This document shows positions 1 through 10,888 of a DNA stretch of 64,000 nucleotides, in pieces (within the stretch, counting starts at the first letter, position 1; every line of letters starts with the position of its first letter). Location of the stretch: assembly GCA_002421605.1 (NCBI GenBank), contig DISJ01000005.1, forward strand, positions 62,001 through 126,000, read 5' to 3'. The notes beneath the pieces were generated by a model. The model saw nothing but the letters and a program-made list of their open reading frames with translations, searched no databases and had not been told where the DNA came from. The position numbers were made by a program, and so were the translations under genes. This DNA is from Rhodobacteraceae bacterium UBA6213. Lineage in GTDB: Bacteria; Pseudomonadota; Alphaproteobacteria; Rhodobacterales; Rhodobacteraceae.

Positions 1-264
1 CGATTCTTCGGCGGCTGCGGCGCCCACTTCGGGCCGTGCCCCTGCGCCGAGTCCTTCGGTGACGCGGACACCCATCTGGATGCGCGCTTGTGCTTTCGAT
101 TGCGCCAAGGCTTGCGCATCGGTGTTGGCCACCACGAACTCGACCCCGTCGAGTTCCTGGTCGATCATGTTATTGACCGCGTTACAACCGGCACCACCGA
201 CCCCGAACACGGTGATCCGCGGCTTCAGTTCCTCGCGTTTCGGCATCGTCAGATTCAGTGCCAT
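1..264 (-). CDS. ftsZ: Cell division GTPase FtsZ (5' part only)
   Basis: Only the first 88 codons are in the window; the gene continues past the left edge. FtsZ polymerises with GTP into the cytokinetic ring. Reading down from the ATG at 264, the translation has the N-terminal Rossmann part of the GTPase, with [18 protein letters not shown] and [10 protein letters not shown], both standard FtsZ nucleotide-pocket segments. It follows ftsA on the same strand after a 188-bp spacer (265-452), the largest gap at this end of the cluster. That gap could hold an ftsZ promoter, but I see no convincing -35/-10 pair. The ribosome site (GGCGGAA) is weak. Confidence 0.95.
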   Translation of the reverse strand, partial: MALNLTMPKREELKPRITVFGVGGAGCNAVNNMIDQELDGVEFVVANTDAQALAQSKAQARIQMGVRVTEGLGAGARPEVGAAAAEES

Positions 265-452
265 GTGGTGTTCCGCCTGTGTTTGTCCGGGTCTCTCGTC
301 CGGTTATCCCCGCAAATTGGACCGATTTTAACCAGATTGCCATCTCCCGTCACCAGAAAAACGTGACGACGCTACAAAATCTGGTCCCAAGGCGTGTGAT
401 TTCAGCGGTATTTCGCGCAAATCACCCGATCTTGGTGTCATCGGCCCTAACC

Positions 453-1787
453 TTACCAGTTATCGCGGAACCAACGCACCGCCCGTTTCAAAGAGCGCGC
501 TGGGTAGCGTTCGGCTGGCAATTCGAAGTCCCACCACTCATCTTGTGGATGTGCGGCGAAAAGCGCGAGCCCGACGGCACTGGCAAAGCCCGCGCCGGTT
601 GCAGCTTGCGGCAGACCTTGCACCCGCAGCGGGCGGCCGAGTCGCACCGCGTGGCCAAGTATGCGTGCGGCAAGCCCGTCTAGCCCAGGTATCTGGCTGG
701 CACCGCCTGTCAACACGATCTGCTGACTGGGCAAGCTGTCAAAACCCGCCGCATCCAGCAGCGCGCGCAACTCTTCGAGTATTTCTTCGACGCGCGGGCG
801 GATAATACCAATCAACTCCGCCCGGCTGACCTTGCGGCGGTCTTTTTCCCAATCGCCACTGTCACCGCCGACATCAATCATTTCGCGGTCGTCCATGCCT
901 GTTGCGTGCACGCCTCCGTGGAAGGTCTTGATCCGCTCGGCCACCGCCATCGGCACTTGTAGACCTTTGGAAATATCCGAGGTGATGTGATCGCCGCCCA
1001 TCCGCACCGCATCCGCAAAGATCATGTGCTTCTTGATGAACACCGACACGCCGCTGATGCCACCGCCCATGTCGATGCAGGCCGCGCCCAGTTCCTGCTC
1101 GTCTTCCACCAGTGCCGCGATCCCCGCAGCATACGCCGCTGAGGCGATACCGGCGAGTTCAAGGTCGCATCGGCGCAGACAGAAGGTCAGGTTTTCGATC
1201 GCATCAGCATCGACCGCAAGCAGGTGCATATCTACCGCAAGCCGGGTTCCGACATGGCCGCGCGGATCGCCCAGACCGGTGCGATGATCCAGTGAAAAGT
1301 TTACCGGGTGCGCGTGAAGCACCTCACGCGCGTCGCCAATATCGGGCAGATCGCAAGCGGCAAGCACACGCGCCACGTCAGCCTCGGCGACCTGCGCTTC
1401 TTGCAGCTTGATCTCGCCCGCCAGCCCGTAACTGCGCGGGCGCGCACCCGCGATGCTGGCAATCACGTGATCGACGCGCACGTTCGCCATTTTCTGTGCG
1501 GCTTGGACGGCGGTGCGAATGGCGCGTTCGGTTTCGGCCATTGTCTCAACTTCGCCAAAGCGCACCCCGCGCGAACGGGTCGTGGCCGCACCAATCACCC
1601 GAAACGCCGATTGCCCCGCCATCGGCCCTACGCCATCGCTGGTTTGCGACCGCTCTGGCCCGTCAAAGCGCAGAACGAGGCAGGCGATTTTCGATGTGCC
1701 AACATCAAGGATGGCGATCACCCCGCGCTGCATCGCCGCTTTGCGCATTGCGCGCATGGCGCGCTGTGCTTGATAGAGCCCGTTCAT
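453..1787 (-). CDS. ftsA: Cell division protein FtsA
   Basis: Actin-like ATPase (444 aa) that anchors FtsZ filaments to the inner membrane. The N-terminal IAILDVGTSKIACLVLRF is the phosphate-1 loop of the fold, and CIDMGGGISGVSVF and VLTGGASQIPGLDGLAARI are the later ATPase motifs. The C-terminus ends in a basic, aromatic helix (LKRAVRWFRDNW), which fits the FtsA membrane-targeting helix. A GTG at 1817 in the same frame would overlap ftsQ. I prefer the ATG at 1787 because a purine-rich site lies just upstream and the ftsQ stop is 13 bp before it. Confidence 0.95.
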   Translation of the reverse strand: MNGLYQAQRAMRAMRKAAMQRGVIAILDVGTSKIACLVLRFDGPERSQTSDGVGPMAGQSAFRVIGAATTRSRGVRFGEVETMAETERAIRTAVQAAQKMANVRVDHVIASIAGARPRSYGLAGEIKLQEAQVAEADVARVLAACDLPDIGDAREVLHAHPVNFSLDHRTGLGDPRGHVGTRLAVDMHLLAVDADAIENLTFCLRRCDLELAGIASAAYAAGIAALVEDEQELGAACIDMGGGISGVSVFIKKHMIFADAVRMGGDHITSDISKGLQVPMAVAERIKTFHGGVHATGMDDREMIDVGGDSGDWEKDRRKVSRAELIGIIRPRVEEILEELRALLDAAGFDSLPSQQIVLTGGASQIPGLDGLAARILGHAVRLGRPLRVQGLPQAATGAGFASAVGLALFAAHPQDEWWDFELPAERYPARSLKRAVRWFRDNW

Positions 1788-1800
1788 CGCCCTGCCCCCA

Positions 1801-2718
1801 TCACCTGTTACTCCCACTCGTCATCACCTGCGCAGTGATGCGCTTGAATTCGTCTTGCGCGTCCGCGCTTAACCGCAGTGTCGGGCGCGCCGCCAACCGC
1901 AGGTCAAGCTGCGTAAAATCGCGCGCCAGCAGATCTTCGGCGCGGTCAAGCGCCAGCAACCGCTGCACCGCCTGCACTGCCCCCGACTCGGGCAGCAAAA
2001 TCCGCTGATCTCGATCAAGCACCAGATCCCAGCGCCGCTCTCCGACCCGCACAAGCCCACGCGCGCGCGGCAATATAGGTGCCGCCGCAGCCAGAATTGA
2101 CAGCGCCTCGGGCACTGCCTTTTCGGCCCCGTCGCCCGCGATCAGCGGCAGTTCCGGGCGAAGATCGCGCGCGAGAATCGTGGCGATGCGGTGACCACTT
2201 GCATCAAGCATTTCCACACCGGTGGCATGGCGCCAGAGCACTGCCGGCACCCGCTCGATGACCGTGACCGCCAATACCCCCTGCTGCACCCGCAGATCGA
2301 CCGAGGCCACCGCATCAAGCCGCGCGATCAGCGTGCGTAACGCAGGCAGATCAAGCGCAAAGGAGGATGCAGGCAGCGCCACCGGCAGCATTGCCCGGAT
2401 CGCCGCGTCCACAGCAGGCGAAGCCCCATCAATGCGCAGCAGCGTCACCGAAAACTCGGGTCGGTTTTGAATTTCGGTCTTCAGCGTTGTAAACCGCTCT
2501 GCTAACGCAGCGCGCTGCCCCGCATCGCCCAACCAAAGCCCGAGCACTCCAAGGATCAACGCCAGTGGCAGCCCAATCCGCAGCAGTCCGCGCACTGAGG
2601 GCGTCAGCCAAAGGCGAGCGAGTTTGTAGCGCATCCGAGAGGGCGCCGGGTCGCGGTGAAGCACGCGCGGAGCGGGCCGCGGCGGCGCAGCCAGAGGAGT
2701 GGCGCCTACCGGTTGCAT
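1801..2718 (-). CDS. ftsQ: Cell division protein FtsQ
   Basis: Bitopic divisome protein (about 305 aa) that links the early and late division proteins. A basic cytoplasmic N-terminus leads into one membrane segment (about residues 46-63, [16 protein letters not shown]). Then comes a POTRA-type domain ([17 protein letters not shown], followed by [19 protein letters not shown]) and the FtsQ beta domain. The ATG at 2718 is preferred over an upstream start at 2745: it has GAGGA eight bases upstream and overlaps the ddl stop by only 13 bp. Confidence 0.92.
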   Translation of the reverse strand: MQPVGATPLAAPPRPAPRVLHRDPAPSRMRYKLARLWLTPSVRGLLRIGLPLALILGVLGLWLGDAGQRAALAERFTTLKTEIQNRPEFSVTLLRIDGASPAVDAAIRAMLPVALPASSFALDLPALRTLIARLDAVASVDLRVQQGVLAVTVIERVPAVLWRHATGVEMLDASGHRIATILARDLRPELPLIAGDGAEKAVPEALSILAAAAPILPRARGLVRVGERRWDLVLDRDQRILLPESGAVQAVQRLLALDRAEDLLARDFTQLDLRLAARPTLRLSADAQDEFKRITAQVMTSGSNR

Positions 2719-3629
2719 GAGGCGTCCTCGACGATCCAGCGGCAAAGCGCCGGGAAATCCATGCCATCAAGGCGTGCTTGCTCGGGGCTGAGCGAGGTGG
2801 GGGTCATGCCCGGTTGCGTGTTGGTTTCCAAAATCACCAGCCCCGCCAACCCGTTAGGTTCATCCCAGCGAAAATCGCTCCGGCTAAGGCCGCGGCAACC
2901 CAGCGCCACGTGTGCGCGCAACGCGTAATCGAGGCAGGCGTTGGTAATTTCGTCGGGCAAGTCGGCTGGTACAACGTGATGCGAACCGCCGGGCGTGTAT
3001 TTTGCGGCGTAGTCATACCAACCTTTGGTCACGATTTCGGTGACAGAAAGCGCACGATCGCCAAGCACGCTGACCGTCAGCTCGCGCCCCGGCGCATAGG
3101 CCTCGACCAGCACAATCTCGGGCATGTCGGCGGCCAGAACCGGTGGCGAATTGGCACCTTCGGGCACAATATAGACGCCGAGCGATGATCCTTCGGCATT
3201 GGGTTTGACCACATAGGGCGGGGGCAACACATGGCGCGCCATCACTTCGGCCTTGCTTGCAAGCTGCCCCGCCGCCACAGGCAACCCGGCCGCCGCAAAA
3301 GCCGCCTTGGCGCGGGTTTTGTCCATCGCCAGTGCCGAGGCAAGCACGCCCGAATGGGTGTAGGGCAAGCGCAGCCATTCCAGCAGCCCTTGCACGCAGC
3401 CATCTTCGCCCCATCGCCCGTGTAGGGCGTTGAAAACCGCGTCCGGCTTGGCTTCGCGCAGGCGCGCAGCAACGTCGGCGCCCGCGTCAATCGCGACCAC
3501 TTCAAAGCCTGCCACCCGCAGCGCGTCAGCGCACTCGCGCCCTGAAGACAGTGACACGTCCCGTTCTTTGGACGCGCCTCCCATCAGTACCGCCACTCGG
3601 TGGGCTGTCCTGCTCGACACACCCGCCAC
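2706..3629 (-). CDS. ddl: D-alanine--D-alanine ligase
   Basis: Cytoplasmic ATP-grasp ligase that makes the D-Ala-D-Ala dipeptide which MurF adds to the peptidoglycan precursor. The 307-aa length is normal for the DdlB type. Visible family segments are [17 protein letters not shown] at the N-terminus, [18 protein letters not shown], the ATP-grasp lysine region [16 protein letters not shown] and the metal-binding end [19 protein letters not shown]. It starts at a GTG (3629) preceded by GGGAGAGG at good spacing. It sits between murB and ftsQ, as in many alphaproteobacteria. Confidence 0.95.
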   Translation of the reverse strand: MAGVSSRTAHRVAVLMGGASKERDVSLSSGRECADALRVAGFEVVAIDAGADVAARLREAKPDAVFNALHGRWGEDGCVQGLLEWLRLPYTHSGVLASALAMDKTRAKAAFAAAGLPVAAGQLASKAEVMARHVLPPPYVVKPNAEGSSLGVYIVPEGANSPPVLAADMPEIVLVEAYAPGRELTVSVLGDRALSVTEIVTKGWYDYAAKYTPGGSHHVVPADLPDEITNACLDYALRAHVALGCRGLSRSDFRWDEPNGLAGLVILETNTQPGMTPTSLSPEQARLDGMDFPALCRWIVEDASCNR

Positions 3630-3666
3630 GTTCGCCTCTCCCGGGGTTTGTCCCCGTGGAATGTTG

Positions 3667-4602
3667 TTACTTTTCGTGCGTTTCGTCCAAAATCTCGCCG
3701 ACCCGCATGATTTCCCACTCTAGCCGGATTCCGCTCGTGAGCAAAACCCTTTTTCGGACTTCTTCACCCAAACCTTCAAGATCAGCGGCAGTTGCGCCAC
3801 CTGCGTTGATAAGAAAGTTCGAATGCTTCTCGCTCATCTGTGCGCCGCCCAACCGCGCACCGCGCATTCCCGCCGCATCAATCACCTTCCAGGCCTTGAG
3901 GTCCTGCACGTCATCGGCCCGCCCGGTTGAAGAAAACCCCGCCGGGTTACGAAAAGTGGACCCGGCGCTGCGCTCTTTTGTAGGCTGGCTTGCGTCGCGT
4001 TTGGCGATTTGATCGGCCATATTGGCGTCCAGATCGGCCGGATCAGCCGAAATTGCCTCAAAAGTGGCAGAAATCAGCACCCATTCGCGCGGAAGATGGC
4101 TTTGACGGTATGAAAACTGCAAGTCCTGTACACTTAAAACAACCCGCTCTCCGGTCCGGCTGATCGCTACAGCCTCGCGCAGATGGTCGGCAACATAGGC
4201 GCCGTAGCACCCCGCATTCATGCGCACCGCACCGCCGATGCTGCCGGGAATAGTGCGCAGGAAGGTCAAATCAAGCCCCGCCTCAGCCGCGCGCTTTGCC
4301 ACTTGCGCATCAAGCGCCGCGGCCCCGGCCGTAATGCGGTTGCCAGAAATTTCAATGCCGTTGAAGCCTCGCCCGAGCCGCACCACCACGCCGCGAATAC
4401 CACCATCGCGCACGATCAGGTTAGAACCCACGCCCATCGGAAAAACCGGAACGTCGGGCGGTAAAGCCTTTAGAAAGCTCGCAAGATCGGCCTCATCCGC
4501 GGGTTGAAATAGCCATTCAGCTGGCCCGCCCACGCGCAACCATGTCAGATCGGAAAGCGCGCGTCCGGCGGTTAGCACGCCGCGGACCTCGGGCAGCTTC
4601 AT
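3667..4602 (-). CDS. murB: UDP-N-acetylenolpyruvoylglucosamine reductase
   Basis: FAD- and NADPH-dependent reductase that completes UDP-MurNAc (311 aa). The FAD domain shows [18 protein letters not shown] and [17 protein letters not shown]. The catalytic serine region is [18 protein letters not shown], and the C-terminal domain has [19 protein letters not shown]. The open frame extends much further upstream, but the real start is the ATG at 4602: it overlaps the stop of the preceding DUF2484 gene as ATGA and begins MKLPEVRG, the normal length for the family. Confidence 0.95.
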   Translation of the reverse strand: MKLPEVRGVLTAGRALSDLTWLRVGGPAEWLFQPADEADLASFLKALPPDVPVFPMGVGSNLIVRDGGIRGVVVRLGRGFNGIEISGNRITAGAAALDAQVAKRAAEAGLDLTFLRTIPGSIGGAVRMNAGCYGAYVADHLREAVAISRTGERVVLSVQDLQFSYRQSHLPREWVLISATFEAISADPADLDANMADQIAKRDASQPTKERSAGSTFRNPAGFSSTGRADDVQDLKAWKVIDAAGMRGARLGGAQMSEKHSNFLINAGGATAADLEGLGEEVRKRVLLTSGIRLEWEIMRVGEILDETHEK

Positions 4603-4853
4603 ACTCGCCCCCCGCGCCAGAACCGCACACGGCGAAGCGCAAAGATTAGTGGCCAACGCAACATCGAAACCCCGCCGACAAGCACCAACAGCCCCCAAAA
4701 CGGGCCGTTTTCCAGCGTAACCCAACCCAGCAGCGGAATCCCGCAACCGATCAGCACCCACGCTTGGCGCCAATGGTTATCGCGTGACGGCAGAAGCGCC
4801 AAAACGTTGGCAATCAGCGCCCATATGCACACAGCGATCAGTGAAAGTGTCAT
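4599..4853 (-). CDS. DUF2484 family membrane protein, copy 2 (murB-proximal)
   Basis: Small 84-aa protein of unknown function between murC and murB. It begins [20 protein letters not shown], has two to three predicted membrane segments (about residues 4-21, 32-47 and 52-70) and ends with a basic tail ([12 protein letters not shown]). It matches the pattern of DUF2484, a family I know from Rhodobacterales within this cluster. It overlaps the upstream DUF2484 gene and downstream murB by ATGA junctions, so it is probably translated with them. It is similar in layout to its neighbour, suggesting an old tandem duplication. Confidence 0.8.
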   Translation of the reverse strand: MTLSLIAVCIWALIANVLALLPSRDNHWRQAWVLIGCGIPLLGWVTLENGPFWGLLVLVGGVSMLRWPLIFALRRVRFWRGGRV

Positions 4854-5119
4854 TCGACTGACTCCTCGTGTGGTGGTGGCAGCGAAACCCCCATCGCGCG
4901 CCGCATCAGATACCAAAGCGGGCGGCGAAACAGCGAAACAAAGGCGGCCAGCAGCGCGGCTACCGGCCAGAAACCGTGCTCCAACCCGATCCAAACCATT
5001 AGCACCGGGGCCGCCAGCAGCAACGGCACGCCCGGCCAAACCTGCAAACGCAGTGGCAACAACGCCGTAGCCGACGCGGCCAGCGCCCAGAAACAGGCAA
5101 GGATCAGCGGCAGGCTCAT
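4850..5119 (-). CDS. DUF2484 family membrane protein, copy 1 (murC-proximal)
   Basis: Predicted 89-aa membrane protein starting [20 protein letters not shown], with hydrophobic stretches near residues 3-20, 29-45 and 49-64 and a short polar tail (PPPHEESVE). Its layout parallels the next gene ([13 protein letters not shown] against [13 protein letters not shown], and [10 protein letters not shown] against [11 protein letters not shown]), which supports paralogy. The ATG at 5119 overlaps the murC stop as ATGA. No catalytic motif is visible. Its place between two precursor enzymes suggests a cell envelope role, but this is inference only. Confidence 0.8.
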   Translation of the reverse strand: MSLPLILACFWALAASATALLPLRLQVWPGVPLLLAAPVLMVWIGLEHGFWPVAALLAAFVSLFRRPLWYLMRRAMGVSLPPPHEESVE

Positions 5120-6528
5120 AGGCGCCAGTCCTTGAGCGCCAGCGGCAAGCCATTCGCCCAAGTTGAAATCGTGCCCGCGCCAAGACAGACCACCATATCG
5201 CCCGGCTGCGCCTCATCACGCACCATTTGCGCGAAATCCGCCTCGGAAACCACGGCGCGGGCGTGGCGGTGGCCGTGCGCGATCAGCCCGGCCACCAGAT
5301 CGTCGCGGCTGGCGCCTGCGATAGGTTCTTCGCCCGCGGCATAGACCTCGGCAATGCCAACCACGTCGGCCTCGTTGAAACAGGTGCAGAAATCCTCAAA
5401 CAGGCTTGAGAGGCGTGAATAGCGATGCGGCTGATGCACGGCGATGACGCGCCCGCGCGTGGTTTGCCGCGCCGCCCGCAGCACCGCCGCAATCTCGACC
5501 GGGTGGTGGCCATAATCGTCGATGATGGTAACGCCGTTCAGTTCGGCAACCTTGGTAAAGCGGCGGTTGACGCCACCAAAGGCGGCCAACGCCGCGCGAA
5601 TTTCTGCGGGTTTCATACCCAGATGCCGCGCCACGGCAATTGCCGCCAAAGCGTTGGAAACGTTATGCTCTCCGGGCATCGGCAAAGTGCAGCCGGTGAT
5701 CTGGGCGTCCGCACCCTCGCCCTGCAGTGCCACGTCAAAATGCGCGACGCCGCCTTCGTAGTGCAGATTGAGCGCGCGCACATCTGCCTGCGCGTTGAAG
5801 CCGAAGGTCACGACCCGACGGTCGGTGATACGGCCCACCAGCGCCTGAACCTCGGGGTGGTCGGTGCAGCACACCGCAAGGCCGTAAAAGGGAATGTTCG
5901 AGACGAAATCGTAAAACCCGCGGCGCAGGTTTTCGATCGTGCCCCAGTGTTCCATGTGTTCGGGGTCGATGTTGGTGACAATGGCGATGGTCGCAGGCAG
6001 GCGGTTGAAGCTACCATCGCTTTCGTCGGCCTCGACCACCATCCATTCGCCCGCACCGGCGCGCGCATTCGAGCCGTAAGCGTGGATGATGCCGCCATTG
6101 ATGACCGTGGGGTCAAAACCGCCCTTGTCGAGCAGCGTGGCCACCATTGTCGTGGTGGTGGTCTTGCCATGGGTTCCCGCTACCGCGACGTTCGATTTTA
6201 GCCGCATCAGTTCGGCCAGCATCTCGGCGCGGCGCACCACCGGCAGACCACGAAGCCGCGCCTCTTCAAGCTCGGGGTTGCCTTTCTTGATTGCGGACGA
6301 AATCACCACTACCGCCGCGTCGGCGATGTTTTCGGCGCGCTGACCCTCAAAAAAGGTGGCACCAAGGCCCACGAGGCGCTCGGTGATCTTGCTAGCCTTG
6401 GCATCCGAGCCCTGCACCCGGTAGCCCAGCGTCATCAGCACCTCGGCAATGCCTGACATGCCAATTCCGCCGATGCCGACAAAATGGATCGGGCCAAGCG
6501 CGCCGGGAAGTTTTGTTGCCACGTTCAT
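5116..6528 (-). CDS. murC: UDP-N-acetylmuramate--L-alanine ligase
   Basis: First of the four Mur ligases; adds L-Ala to UDP-MurNAc in the cytoplasm. At 470 aa it has the normal length. The N-terminal Rossmann motif [17 protein letters not shown] (about residues 15-31) binds the UDP sugar. The ATP loop is GTHGKTTT (118-125), and the conserved central segments [11 protein letters not shown] and [10 protein letters not shown] are present. The C-terminal domain has [11 protein letters not shown]. Its start overlaps the murG stop and its stop overlaps the DUF2484 start, both as ATGA. Confidence 0.97.
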   Translation of the reverse strand: MNVATKLPGALGPIHFVGIGGIGMSGIAEVLMTLGYRVQGSDAKASKITERLVGLGATFFEGQRAENIADAAVVVISSAIKKGNPELEEARLRGLPVVRRAEMLAELMRLKSNVAVAGTHGKTTTTTMVATLLDKGGFDPTVINGGIIHAYGSNARAGAGEWMVVEADESDGSFNRLPATIAIVTNIDPEHMEHWGTIENLRRGFYDFVSNIPFYGLAVCCTDHPEVQALVGRITDRRVVTFGFNAQADVRALNLHYEGGVAHFDVALQGEGADAQITGCTLPMPGEHNVSNALAAIAVARHLGMKPAEIRAALAAFGGVNRRFTKVAELNGVTIIDDYGHHPVEIAAVLRAARQTTRGRVIAVHQPHRYSRLSSLFEDFCTCFNEADVVGIAEVYAAGEEPIAGASRDDLVAGLIAHGHRHARAVVSEADFAQMVRDEAQPGDMVVCLGAGTISTWANGLPLALKDWRL

Positions 6529-7619
6529 GCCTTTGCCCCCGCCACACTTTCCACAAGTTCCACCAGTCTTTCAGTCGCATCGGGGCACGCATACGCCAGT
6601 GCTTCATTGGCCATGCGCACAGCGGCGGTGGGATTGCCCAACACCAGCGCCACCTGCTCGGCCAGATTTGCTGCATCAAATTGCGATTCAGGAATCATGA
6701 TCGCAGCACCCGCATTCACCAGCCCTCGCGCGTTGGCGCTTTGATGATCGCCGGTTGCGGCGGCGTAGGGCACCAGAATTGCCGGGCGTCCGACCACGCT
6801 CAACTCGGCCACAGTGCTCGCCCCTGCGCGCGCGATCACCAGCTGCGCCTCTGAAAGGCGGCGCGGCACATCGGTGAAAAAGTTTTGCACTTCGGCCGAA
6901 ATACCCGCGGCGGAATAGGCCGCGATCACCGCACCGCGATCTTCTTCACGCGATTGGTGTGCGATGCGTAGCTGCGCACGCAGTGGTGCAGGCAGGCTTG
7001 CCAGCGCCGCCGGAACCACCTGCGAAAGCACCCGCGCGCCTTGGCTGCCACCCAACACCACAAGGCTCAACGGGTAATCTCCCGGCGGTATATAGGGCGC
7101 ACCTGCACGGTCGAGCACTGCCGCGCGCACCGGGTTACCGGTATGGGTGCCTTGCACGCCCTCGGGCAGATCGGTCGGCCAGGTGCCGCAGGCAAAGGCC
7201 TGAACGCGGCGTGCGAACAGCCGGTTGACCCTACCGAGCACACCATTCTGTTCATGGATCGCACTTGGCACGCCCAAAATCCGCGCCGCCGTCAGCGCCG
7301 GTATCGTCGGGTAGCCACCAAACCCCACCACCACCGCTGGTCGGTCGCGCCGCAAGGCGCGAACGGCCGCCAACACACCCGCGCCAATGCGCAGCGGCAC
7401 CATAAGCTTGGCCGCCGCACCTCCCTGCGCAAAGGTGGCCGAAGCGACCTGTTCAACTGCGACCACATGCGGAAAGCCACCGGTATAGCGCGCGCCGCGG
7501 GTATCGGTGGAAAGCTTGACCCTCCAGCCGCGCCGCACCATCGCTTCGGCAAGTGCCTGCGCTGGAAACATGTGCCCGCCGGTGCCGCCTGCGGCAATCA
7601 GGATCAGCCGCCCGCTCAT
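6525..7619 (-). CDS. murG: Lipid II synthase MurG (GlcNAc transferase)
   Basis: Membrane-associated GT-B glycosyltransferase (364 aa) that adds GlcNAc to lipid I to give lipid II. The glycine-rich first motif [19 protein letters not shown] is at residues 8-26. The linker motif [18 protein letters not shown] and the donor-site motifs [16 protein letters not shown] and [17 protein letters not shown] are all intact. It overlaps ftsW upstream and murC downstream by 4 bp each, so the three form a coupled translation block. Confidence 0.97.
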   Translation of the reverse strand: MSGRLILIAAGGTGGHMFPAQALAEAMVRRGWRVKLSTDTRGARYTGGFPHVVAVEQVASATFAQGGAAAKLMVPLRIGAGVLAAVRALRRDRPAVVVGFGGYPTIPALTAARILGVPSAIHEQNGVLGRVNRLFARRVQAFACGTWPTDLPEGVQGTHTGNPVRAAVLDRAGAPYIPPGDYPLSLVVLGGSQGARVLSQVVPAALASLPAPLRAQLRIAHQSREEDRGAVIAAYSAAGISAEVQNFFTDVPRRLSEAQLVIARAGASTVAELSVVGRPAILVPYAAATGDHQSANARGLVNAGAAIMIPESQFDAANLAEQVALVLGNPTAAVRMANEALAYACPDATERLVELVESVAGAKA

Positions 7620-8782
7620 CTGCCCCTCCGCGCCAGCAGATCAGAAAGCTGACCCTGCGGGCGGGTCCGCGTCAGCGCCAGCAACATGCCCATCGCAATG
7701 CCCGACGCGATCACCGAACTGCCGCCGTAGCTGACAAACGGCAGCGTCATGCCCTTGGCAGGCAACAGCCGCACCGCCACACCCATGTTGATGAACGCCT
7801 GCACCCCAAAGGCGCAGGCAAGCCCTGTGCCTGCAAGTCGGGTGAAAATATCCCGCTCTTGACGCAACCGGTTAAGCGACAGCGCCACCACAGCGGCAAA
7901 AAGCGCGATGATGAACAGCACCAGAATCAGCCCGTATTCCTCGGCCGCAACGGCGATGATGAAATCTGTATGTGCGTCGGGTAGCTGCCACTTGACCGTG
8001 CCCTCGCCGACCCCGACACCCAGTAGCCCGCCTTCCTGAATTGCGTTGGTGGCATAGCCAATCTGCGTGCGCGGGTCGATTTCGCTGGAAAGATAGCCGT
8101 CAATCCGGCGCGCGAAATGCTCTGAGCCGTTATAAGCGCCAAAACCGCCCAGAACGGTCAGCCCAGCCAATGCGACCAATAGCACGAATGGTGCCCCGGC
8201 GACAAAGTAGATCACGCACCAGATGAACAGCACCAGCGCGGCCTGCCCGAAATCGGGCTGCGTTGCCAGCAAACCGACCACCACCAGCGTCAGCAACAGC
8301 GAATAGCGCTTGCCCGGCGGCCCGCCCACGTCAAGCGATGCGGCCATCAGCCAAGCCACGGTGATTGCAAAGCCGGGCTTGAGAAACTCGGACGGTTGCA
8401 CACTGGCAAAGCCAAAGCTGAACCAGCGCACCGCGCCCTTGCCAAAATCGGTGCCGAACAGCGGCAGCAGCGCCAATGCCAAGAAAGACAACAGAAATCC
8501 CAGCACACCCAAGCGGCGCACCTGCAGCGGCGTCAGCATCGAAAAGCCCAGCATGACCGCCAAGCCGATGCCGCCAAATTCCAACTGCCGCGTGACGTAG
8601 TAGAAGGTCGGCAGGCCGTTGCGCTCGGCTAGTGGCACCGAGGCCGCAAGCCCAAGCAGGATGCCGATGGCAAATAGCCCCAACACCGCGACCAGCGTCC
8701 ATTTATCAAGCGTTCGCCACCAACGCGGCAACACCGGTTCGCCTACCCTTTTGGGTATGGCGCTGAACACCATTTCAGTCAT
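7616..8782 (-). CDS. ftsW: SEDS peptidoglycan polymerase FtsW
   Basis: Polytopic membrane glycosyltransferase (388 aa, about ten membrane segments) of the SEDS family, which polymerises lipid II at the septum together with the class B PBP FtsI. Family landmarks are [34 protein letters not shown], the loop [19 protein letters not shown] followed by [12 protein letters not shown], and [19 protein letters not shown] near the C-terminus. The start at 8782 follows a 104-bp gap after the GFA gene. The ribosome site is weak (GGTGAAG), so expression may depend on read-through of the long operon. Confidence 0.96.
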   Translation of the reverse strand: MTEMVFSAIPKRVGEPVLPRWWRTLDKWTLVAVLGLFAIGILLGLAASVPLAERNGLPTFYYVTRQLEFGGIGLAVMLGFSMLTPLQVRRLGVLGFLLSFLALALLPLFGTDFGKGAVRWFSFGFASVQPSEFLKPGFAITVAWLMAASLDVGGPPGKRYSLLLTLVVVGLLATQPDFGQAALVLFIWCVIYFVAGAPFVLLVALAGLTVLGGFGAYNGSEHFARRIDGYLSSEIDPRTQIGYATNAIQEGGLLGVGVGEGTVKWQLPDAHTDFIIAVAAEEYGLILVLFIIALFAAVVALSLNRLRQERDIFTRLAGTGLACAFGVQAFINMGVAVRLLPAKGMTLPFVSYGGSSVIASGIAMGMLLALTRTRPQGQLSDLLARRGR

Positions 8783-8886
8783 GCTTCACCGCTGTACTGC
8801 CTCGGACCGCCCGGTTTTCCGGGTCTCGAGTCAAAGTGTAGCCGCAATTGTGCGCTCTTGCCAGCAGAACATGCCCAAAGGCGCGT

Positions 8887-9348
8887 TCAACCCGCCTGCA
8901 ATTTGGCCCAGCGTGCAAGGCTTTCGGGTGGCCAATGTTCGGACCGGCGGTAGTATTCTGGCACCGCGCGCGCGGCGTTTGGCAGCACCACCCAAGGCAG
9001 CTTGGTCGTAGTGAATATGTGGATATCGGGCGGGCAATCGGCGGGATTTTCCAGCGTACCCACGCGCACAAAGGCAAGCTTGCGCCCTGCCCCGGCATAG
9101 TGGCTGAAAAGCGCTACCTTGCAGATCGGGCATCGCGCCACGATCTGGCCCTTGCCCGAGGCCGTTGGCGTGACGATTTCCTCGACCTCACCGCGCACAA
9201 CCAAATGGTCCGTCTCGATCATCGCATTCAGCGCAAAGGCCGAACCGCTATCGCGCTGGCACCATGTACAATGGCAGGCGTGGGTAAAAAGCGAGGGCGC
9301 CGTCAGGCTATAGTGCACCGCACCACAAGTGCATCGACCCTCCATCAT
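8887..9348 (-). CDS. GFA (glutathione-dependent formaldehyde-activating)/CENP-V fold zinc protein
   Basis: A 153-aa protein with the zinc-ligand pattern of the GFA/CENP-V family: CTCGAV near the N-terminus, [14 protein letters not shown], then [11 protein letters not shown]. The family includes a reported glutathione/formaldehyde enzyme, but most members have no proven substrate, so I assign only the fold. The ATG at 9348 overlaps the murD stop (ATGA), so it is translated within the dcw operon. It is not a classical dcw gene, and its presence between murD and ftsW is an insertion. Confidence 0.85.
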   Translation of the reverse strand: MMEGRCTCGAVHYSLTAPSLFTHACHCTWCQRDSGSAFALNAMIETDHLVVRGEVEEIVTPTASGKGQIVARCPICKVALFSHYAGAGRKLAFVRVGTLENPADCPPDIHIFTTTKLPWVVLPNAARAVPEYYRRSEHWPPESLARWAKLQAG

Positions 9349-10751
9349 ATTGCTCCCAGTTGCGCCTTGACCAAGGCGGTGAAGTGTTCGCCGCGCGCTT
9401 CGAAATTGGTGTATTGATCGAAACTTGCTGCCGCCGGGGCCAGCAGCACAACCTCTCCGGGTACCGCTTCTTTGGCAGCCAGCGCCACAGCGCGGTCCAT
9501 CGTTTCGCAGATTTCCAGCGGCGTATCGCCCAGTTCCTTCGCAAAATCGCGCGCCGAGTGGCCGATCAGATAGGCCTTCACCACCGAACCCAGATGTGGC
9601 TTCAACGCCCCTATCCCGCCCTCTTTGCTCTGCCCCCCGGCAATCCAACGGATGCGCGCAAATGCTTGCAAGGCCTTGGAGGCGCTATCGACATTGGTCG
9701 CCTTGGAGTCATTTACAAAGCGCACACCGCCCGCTTCGGCCACAGTCTGGCTACGATGCGGCAGGCCAGCAAAACTTGCCATCGCGGCCTCAACCTCGCG
9801 CGGCGGCACGCCCAGCGTTCGCACAGCGGCCCAAGCGGCGCAGGCGTTCTGATGGTTGTGCGCACCGGGCAGGCCGGGCATCGCGCGCAGATCGACCGAG
9901 GCCACCTGCCGCCCCTTGCGCCATTCCGCAAGAAACCCTTTGCGCGCAAAGACCGACCAACCGAACCCGCCAAGCTTTTGCCCAGACGAGATGCGGATCA
10001 CCCGGTCATCCTCGCGCCCCGTGGCAAGCTGATCGGCCAAAAACACGCCTTCGGGTTCATCCACGCCGATCACCGCGCGGTCCGGCCCACCTTCGGCAAA
10101 CAGCCGCCGCTTGGCCGCAAAATAGCCGCCAAGGCCGCCGTGCCGATCGAGGTGATCTGGGCTGAGATTGGTGAAAACCGCCACATCCGGCGTCAGCGCG
10201 CGGGCGAGTTCGGTCTGATACGACGAAAGCTCCAGCACCACCACCTCGGCCTCTACGGCGGGGGAAAGGTCAAGCACCCCGCGCCCGATGTTCCCGCCCA
10301 TCTGCGTCGGGCGCCCGGCTGAATTGAGAATGTGGTGGATCAGCGCGGTGGTTGTTGATTTGCCATTAGAGCCGGTCACCGCGACGCATTTCGGCGTAAC
10401 CTCGAACCCGTCCCAATCATCGGTCGCCCAAGAGCGAAAAAACAGCCCGATGTCGTTATCGACTGCAACGCCTTCGGCCATCGCCCGCGCGATCAGCTTG
10501 TGCGGCGCGGGGTAAAGATGAGGAATTCCGGGGCTGACAATCAGCGCCACGACACTCCGCCATGCGTCCGCCCGGCCAAGATCGTGGATTACATAGCCCG
10601 CGGCCTCGGCCTTGGCGCGCGCTTCAGGGTTATCGTCCCAGCAAAGCGGCTCGGCGCCACCCGCCGCAAGTGCCGCCGCCGTGGCCAAGCCAGAGCGCCC
10701 GAGGCCAAGCACGGCAACCTTGTGGCCTTCATACCCAACAACCGGAATCAT
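9345..10751 (-). CDS. murD: UDP-N-acetylmuramoyl-L-alanine--D-glutamate ligase
   Basis: Cytoplasmic Mur ligase (468 aa) that adds D-Glu to UDP-MurNAc-L-Ala. The N-terminal domain begins with [18 protein letters not shown]. The ATP loop is GSNGKST (127-133), followed by the conserved [11 protein letters not shown] and [12 protein letters not shown]. The third domain has [17 protein letters not shown] and the end [19 protein letters not shown]. The start at 10751 follows a 137-bp gap (10752-10888) after the DUF2161 gene in which I see no clear promoter. GGGGGCGG acts as a likely ribosome site. Confidence 0.97.
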   Translation of the reverse strand: MIPVVGYEGHKVAVLGLGRSGLATAAALAAGGAEPLCWDDNPEARAKAEAAGYVIHDLGRADAWRSVVALIVSPGIPHLYPAPHKLIARAMAEGVAVDNDIGLFFRSWATDDWDGFEVTPKCVAVTGSNGKSTTTALIHHILNSAGRPTQMGGNIGRGVLDLSPAVEAEVVVLELSSYQTELARALTPDVAVFTNLSPDHLDRHGGLGGYFAAKRRLFAEGGPDRAVIGVDEPEGVFLADQLATGREDDRVIRISSGQKLGGFGWSVFARKGFLAEWRKGRQVASVDLRAMPGLPGAHNHQNACAAWAAVRTLGVPPREVEAAMASFAGLPHRSQTVAEAGGVRFVNDSKATNVDSASKALQAFARIRWIAGGQSKEGGIGALKPHLGSVVKAYLIGHSARDFAKELGDTPLEICETMDRAVALAAKEAVPGEVVLLAPAAASFDQYTNFEARGEHFTALVKAQLGAI

Positions 10752-10888
10752 CGCCGCCCCCTATCGCGCGCAGGGGCCCGGCCCCGGCGCGGCACTTCGC
10801 GCACCGCGTATCGCGCGCCCTTCCGGGGTAGTAGCAAACGCGCAAATGCGAAAGGGGTTGGCGCGTGGATCGACCGGATTTTCCGCAC

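Noticed and set aside
453..1817. Longer ftsA from the GTG at 1817
   Set aside because: It would overlap ftsQ by 17 bp and has no better ribosome site than the ATG at 1787, which gives the normal N-terminus.
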